This document shows, piece by piece, positions 60,216 through 64,000 of a DNA stretch of 64,000 nt. The DNA is from Extibacter muris (GTDB taxonomy: Bacteria > Bacillota > Clostridia > Lachnospirales > Lachnospiraceae): contig NZ_SMMX01000009.1 in assembly GCF_004345005.1 (NCBI RefSeq), positions 1 to 64,000 of the forward strand, read 5' to 3'. The notes beneath the pieces were generated by a model that saw nothing but the letters and a program-made list of their open reading frames with translations, had not been told where the DNA came from and did not search any database. Both the position numbers and the translations under genes were made by a program. The first letter of the stretch is position 1, and each line of letters opens with the position of its first letter.

Positions 60216-62582
60216 ATGTATCAAGTAACAAAGAGAGACGGTCAGATAGCTAAATTTGACATCACAAAGATCAGCGAGGCAATCAGAAGGGCATTTACGG
60301 CTCAGGAAAAAGAGTATAACCAGGATATCATCGATCTGCTGGCGTTGAAAGTTACCGCTGATTTTGAACCGAAGATAAAGAATTCGCTCGTTCAGGTAGA
60401 GGACATCCAGGACAGCGTCGAGGCAGTCCTTATCAAAGCGGGATATGCAGATGTGGCGAAAGGCTATATCCTGTACAGGAAACAGAGAGAGAAGATACGT
60501 AACCTGAATTCCACGATGCTCGATTACAGAGAGATCGTGGACAGCTACGTTAAAGTGACGGATTGGCGTGTAAAGGAGAATTCCACAGTCACATACTCGG
60601 TCGGGGGGCTTATCTTAAGCAATTCAGGTGCCATTACCGCCAATTACTGGCTTTCTGAGATCTACGATGATGAGATTGGACAGGCACACAGGGACGCCGA
60701 TATCCATATCCATGATCTGTCTATGCTCACAGGCTACTGCGCAGGCTGGTCGCTGAAGCAGCTCATCCAGGAAGGGCTGGGCGGAATACCGGGAAAGATA
60801 TCCTCATCGCCGGCAAAGCATCTGAGCGTGCTCTGCAACCAGATGGTCAACTTCCTTGGCATCATGCAGAACGAGTGGGCGGGAGCGCAGGCATTCTCTT
60901 CCTTCGACACATACCTGGCCCCGTTTGTAAAAGTAGATGATCTGCAGTACGAAGATGTGAAGAAATGTATCGAGTCGTTTATCTACGGTGTCAATACGCC
61001 GTCCCGGTGGGGGACGCAGGCGCCGTTTTCCAATATTACGCTCGACTGGACCGTTCCGAACGACCTTGTCAACATGCCGGCCATCGTCGGTGGCAAAGAG
61101 ATGGATTTCACATATGGCGACTGCAAGAAAGAGATGGATATGGTCAACAAGGCGTTTATCCAGATTATGATCGAAGGAGATGCCCACGGGCGCGGATTCC
61201 AGTATCCGATACCGACCTATTCCATCACAAGTGATTTTGACTGGTCTGAGACAGAGAACAATAAGCTCCTGTTCGAGATGACCGCCAAATACGGGACACC
61301 TTATTTCTCCAATTATATCAACAGCGATATGGAGCCAAGCGATGTCCGGAGCATGTGCTGCAGGCTTCGTCTGGATCTAAGAGAGCTCCGGAAGAAATCT
61401 GGCGGCTTCTTTGGCAGCGGCGAGAGCACCGGTTCCGTCGGTGTCGTGACGATAAACATGCCGAGAATCGCGTACCAGTCGGCCAATGAAGAAGAATTCT
61501 TTACCCGCCTCGACAAGATGATGGATATCTCTGCCCGTTCGCTTCATGTCAAGCGTACCGTCATCACGAAGCTGCTTGATGAAGGGCTCTATCCGTATAC
61601 AAAGAGGTATCTCGGCACATTTGACAACCATTTTTCAACGATTGGGCTGATAGGCATGAATGAAGCGGGCCTGAATGCAAAATGGATTGGGAAGGACATG
61701 ACTCACGTGGAGACACAGGAGTTCTCCAAGAAAGTGCTGAACCATATGAGGGAAAGGCTGTCAGGCTATCAGGAGGAGTACGGCGAGCTTTATAATCTGG
61801 AGGCGACGCCGGCGGAATCCACAACCTACAGATTTGCCAAGCATGACGTGGCACAGTTCCAGGATATCATCACGGCGGCAGAAGGAGACGGAACGCCTTA
61901 TTATACGAACAGCTCCCATCTGCCGGTAGGTTATACGGAAGATATATTTGATGCGCTTGATATCCAGGATGAACTTCAGTCATTATATACGTCCGGGACA
62001 GTATTCCACGCGTTCCTCGGGGAAAAGCTTCCCGACTGGAAGTCAGCGGCCTCGCTCGTTAAGAAGATAGCGGAAAATTACAAGCTTCCTTATTATACGA
62101 TGTCTCCGACATATTCCATCTGCAAGAACCATGGATATATCAACGGAGAAGAGTACAGCTGCCCGGAATGCGCAGAGACGACGGAAGTGTACAGCAGAAT
62201 CACCGGGTATTACCGTCCGGTACAGAATTGGAATGACGGAAAGTCGCAGGAGTTCAAAGACAGGAAGGTTTATGACCTGAATCGTTCTAAGCTGCATATT
62301 ACGTCAAAATCAGGGGAAGATATTGGTGAAGTGCGGGAGTACGAGGCGGAAGAACCACAGAAGATTCTCTTCACTACAAAGACATGTCCGAACTGTACGA
62401 TAGCGAAGTCGATGCTGGAAAAAGCGCAAATAGACTATGTGCTTGTAGACGCGGAAGAACATGCGGACCTTGTTGAAAAATATGGTGTAAAGCAGGCACC
62501 TACACTTATAGTTATAGATGAGAACGGTGTAGAGAAGCTGGCAAACGCATCGAACATTAAAAAGTATACAGAGGGTAAATGA
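60216..62582 (+). CDS. nrdD: Class III (anaerobic) ribonucleotide reductase with fused C-terminal thioredoxin-like domain
   Basis: 788 residues. ATP-cone at 1-95 (MYQVTKRDGQIAKFDITKIS), ten-stranded barrel with AYWLSEIYDD-type core and the radical Cys in SDVRSMCCRLRLDL, zinc-site region CKNHGYINGEEYSCPEC, and glycyl radical Gly664 in RITGYYRPVQNW. The last 75 or so residues (from PQKILFTTKTCPNC) are a redoxin domain with CPNC at 724-727 and KQAPTLIVIDE (cis-Pro). This suggests electron supply by thioredoxin/glutaredoxin chemistry rather than formate. GGGGAGG before ATG 60216. A trxB-like gene follows after 30 bp. Confidence 0.94.
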   Translation: MYQVTKRDGQIAKFDITKISEAIRRAFTAQEKEYNQDIIDLLALKVTADFEPKIKNSLVQVEDIQDSVEAVLIKAGYADVAKGYILYRKQREKIRNLNSTMLDYREIVDSYVKVTDWRVKENSTVTYSVGGLILSNSGAITANYWLSEIYDDEIGQAHRDADIHIHDLSMLTGYCAGWSLKQLIQEGLGGIPGKISSSPAKHLSVLCNQMVNFLGIMQNEWAGAQAFSSFDTYLAPFVKVDDLQYEDVKKCIESFIYGVNTPSRWGTQAPFSNITLDWTVPNDLVNMPAIVGGKEMDFTYGDCKKEMDMVNKAFIQIMIEGDAHGRGFQYPIPTYSITSDFDWSETENNKLLFEMTAKYGTPYFSNYINSDMEPSDVRSMCCRLRLDLRELRKKSGGFFGSGESTGSVGVVTINMPRIAYQSANEEEFFTRLDKMMDISARSLHVKRTVITKLLDEGLYPYTKRYLGTFDNHFSTIGLIGMNEAGLNAKWIGKDMTHVETQEFSKKVLNHMRERLSGYQEEYGELYNLEATPAESTTYRFAKHDVAQFQDIITAAEGDGTPYYTNSSHLPVGYTEDIFDALDIQDELQSLYTSGTVFHAFLGEKLPDWKSAASLVKKIAENYKLPYYTMSPTYSICKNHGYINGEEYSCPECAETTEVYSRITGYYRPVQNWNDGKSQEFKDRKVYDLNRSKLHITSKSGEDIGEVREYEAEEPQKILFTTKTCPNCTIAKSMLEKAQIDYVLVDAEEHADLVEKYGVKQAPTLIVIDENGVEKLANASNIKKYTEGK

Positions 62583-62612
62583 TGTATGATGCCCTCATGA
62601 GGAGGTAGTCCT

Positions 62613-63527
62613 ATGTATGATATTGTAATTGTCGGAGGCGGAACGGCCGGAATGACAGCTGCGATTTATGGACTACGTGCGGGAAAAAAAGTATTGCTCA
62701 TCGAAGGAACCACCTTCGGTGGGCAAATTACGTTATCTCCCCACGTAGAGAATTATCCAGGAATAGCAGAAGTGAGCGGCAGCGCGTTTGCGACAGCGAT
62801 GGCGGAACAGGTCGCTGCACTTGGAGCAGAGCTGGAATATACAAAGGTGAAGTCTGTCAGGAAAGACGGCGGGAACAAGATTGTCGTGACCGAGGAGAAA
62901 GAGATACCGTGCAGGACAGTGATCCTGGCAACCGGGGTATCGCACCGCCACCTTGGCGTACCACGGGAAGAGGAGCTTGTAGGAGCCGGCGTGTCCTACT
63001 GTGCAGTCTGTGACGGCGCGTTCTTCAAAGGCAGTGACGTGGCTGTCGTGGGCGGCGGAAGCACGGCGCTCCAGGATGCCGTATTTCTGAGCGAATACTG
63101 CAGCCATGTGTATGTCATCCACAGGAGGGATGCATTCCGTGGCGAGAAACATCTTGTAGAGACGCTGAGCGCCAGAGACAATGTGACCTTCGTGCTGGAC
63201 AGCGTAGTAACAGAAATCAAGGGTACGGATGCGGTAGAGAGCGCCGGCATCCTGAATAAGAAGACCGGCGAGACATCAGAATTTAAGGTGGAAGGAATCT
63301 TTATCGCAGTAGGGCAGAAGCCAAACAACGATCCGTTTGAGGAGATAGTAAAGCTGAATGAAGAGGGTTATATCCTGGCGGCCGAAGACTGTATGACTTC
63401 CTGTCCCGGCATCTTCGCGGCCGGGGACTGCCGCACGAAAGAGATACGCCAGCTGACGACAGCAGCGGCGGACGGATCTGTGGCCGCACTTGCGGCGTGC
63501 AGATATATAGAAGAGATGGACGTGTAG
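62613..63527 (+). CDS. trxB: Thioredoxin reductase (NAD(P)H, FAD)
   Basis: 304 residues. FAD motif VIVGGGTAGMTAAIYGLRAG, redox-active CAVC in GVSYCAVCDGAFFKG, NAD(P) motif VAVVGGGSTALQDAVFL followed by HRRDAFRG, and the C-terminal FAD contact GIFAAGDCRTKEIRQL. Full TrxB-type two-domain architecture. Its position right after nrdD with the fused redoxin domain suggests that it reduces NrdD's own CPNC; it may also serve the TrxA at 1446. GAGGAGG ribosome site. Confidence 0.93.
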   Translation: MYDIVIVGGGTAGMTAAIYGLRAGKKVLLIEGTTFGGQITLSPHVENYPGIAEVSGSAFATAMAEQVAALGAELEYTKVKSVRKDGGNKIVVTEEKEIPCRTVILATGVSHRHLGVPREEELVGAGVSYCAVCDGAFFKGSDVAVVGGGSTALQDAVFLSEYCSHVYVIHRRDAFRGEKHLVETLSARDNVTFVLDSVVTEIKGTDAVESAGILNKKTGETSEFKVEGIFIAVGQKPNNDPFEEIVKLNEEGYILAAEDCMTSCPGIFAAGDCRTKEIRQLTTAAADGSVAALAACRYIEEMDV

Positions 63528-63535
63528 GCCTAAGA

Positions 63536-63574
63536 AGGCACGGAGCTTCCACGTGGCGTGGCATCTCCGTGCCT
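63536..63574. terminator. Compound hairpin between trxB and a converging regulator
   Basis: Ten-bp outer stem AGGCACGGAG / CTCCGTGCCT with an inner CCACG / CGTGG; no T-run on either side, so it may be a structured or Rho-dependent end. Confidence 0.55.
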
Positions 63575-63600
63575 GATGCTTCCTATGGCTGCGCTTTGAT

Positions 63601-64000
63601 CTACAGCCGATTTTTTTTCAGCGCGCTGTACTTCCCGATTCCAAAATGGTCGGCCTTCAATATGTCAAATGATTTTTCATAGTCGCCTTTTCTCATATAA
63701 CGCACCATCTTTTTAAGATTTTCATTTGTTTTCGGAATATGCATCCCGTTTTTTATAGAATACTGGCCCATCCGTATGAGCTCGGACAGATTCATTTCAT
63801 ATATCTTATTGATGCGCTCATTTTCAAATATGCTGATAATCTCCATGTGCATGGCCGTATCGGCCACTTCCCACTCATAGACATCACCGGCCGCGGCGCA
63901 CATGCGCACGACCTTCTCTTCTATACGGTAAGAGAACTCTTCATAGCGCTCCAGAGTAAAGATCATCTTAAAAGCAGCGCCTTCGAGCAGCTCTCTCAAC
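63601..64000 (-). CDS. GntR-family regulator, C-terminal FCD domain (cut by window end)
   Basis: At least 132 codons; the frame enters from beyond 64000. RELLEGAAFKMIFTLERYEE is the usual opening of an FCD ligand-binding domain after the linker, continuing with DVYEWEVADTAMHMEIISIF (metal/ligand positions) and a helical end. The winged-helix half lies outside. Probably a metabolic regulator of the FadR subfamily; target unknown. Confidence 0.75.
   Translation of the reverse strand, partial: LRELLEGAAFKMIFTLERYEEFSYRIEEKVVRMCAAAGDVYEWEVADTAMHMEIISIFENERINKIYEMNLSELIRMGQYSIKNGMHIPKTNENLKKMVRYMRKGDYEKSFDILKADHFGIGKYSALKKNRL

Overview
The window looks like a chromosomal segment of an anaerobic, low-to-moderate G+C Firmicute, most likely a gut Lachnospiraceae (relative of the Clostridium scindens / hylemonae type). 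This is inferred from gene content: oxygen-sensitive radical enzymes (class III ribonucleotide reductase, a hydroxyproline-dehydratase-type glycyl radical enzyme), an [FeFe]-hydrogenase-like protein, sporulation-type genes (YlmC/YmxH, Spo0A C-terminal domains), ECF vitamin transporter S-components, strong AGGAGG ribosome binding sites and TTGACA/TATAAT-like promoters. The species itself cannot be fixed from the sequence alone.

Layout. 0-1.4 kb: a decayed MutS-family gene. 1.4-10.5 kb: thioredoxin, then a catabolic island with glycerate kinase, a class-V PLP enzyme, a LysR regulator, and an operon pxpB-pxpC-hydroxyacid dehydrogenase-pxpA-DAACS symporter (5-oxoproline to glutamate). 10.6-15.9 kb: Crp-type and PadR regulators, cyclopropane fatty acid synthase, a metal-dependent cyclase-family hydrolase, and an FMN riboswitch in front of riboflavin transporter ribU and a flavin-binding protein. 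15.9-17.7 kb: a long diverged inverted repeat next to an Rpn-type PD-(D/E)XK 'transposase' gene. 17.8-22.9 kb: hydrogenase-like protein, DEAD-box helicase, an NMN-adenylyltransferase-like protein, YbjQ, DapB.

23.1-28.0 kb: a 4.8 kb relic prophage integrated into the 3' end of tRNA-Pro(GGG). Both 24-bp att copies are visible, as are the integrase, arm-type repeats, a holin/endolysin cassette, HicAB and a secreted Cys-rich protein. 28-36 kb is a zone of gene decay: a recombinase fragment, an epimerase, a second broken dapB, two acetyltransferase fragments, a tail-fibre fragment and a lactate-dehydrogenase-like gene lacking its catalytic segment. Two orphan Spo0A effector-domain proteins (109 codons each) bracket the 32-38 kb stretch.

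38-47 kb: tRNA-Gly, a zinc-ribbon membrane protein interrupted by an amber codon, PH-domain protein, carbamate kinase, ferredoxin, NatAB-type ABC exporter, YlmC, NrdR, TruA, exonuclease III, an SDR reductase. 47.6-54.9 kb: a giant RND permease with a coiled-coil insertion, HD hydrolase, DUF1284 protein and BioY (with a BirA-like operator), a membrane-anchored MerR regulator with a 19-bp-spacer promoter, and a DUF1848 protein. 55-64 kb: hydroxyproline dehydratase activase and dehydratase behind a perfect operator palindrome, a TetR regulator, then nrdG-nrdD-trxB. There NrdD carries a fused thioredoxin-like domain and is preceded by two NrdR boxes 31 bp apart, which links it to the nrdR gene at 44.5 kb. 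The window ends inside a GntR/FCD-type regulator.
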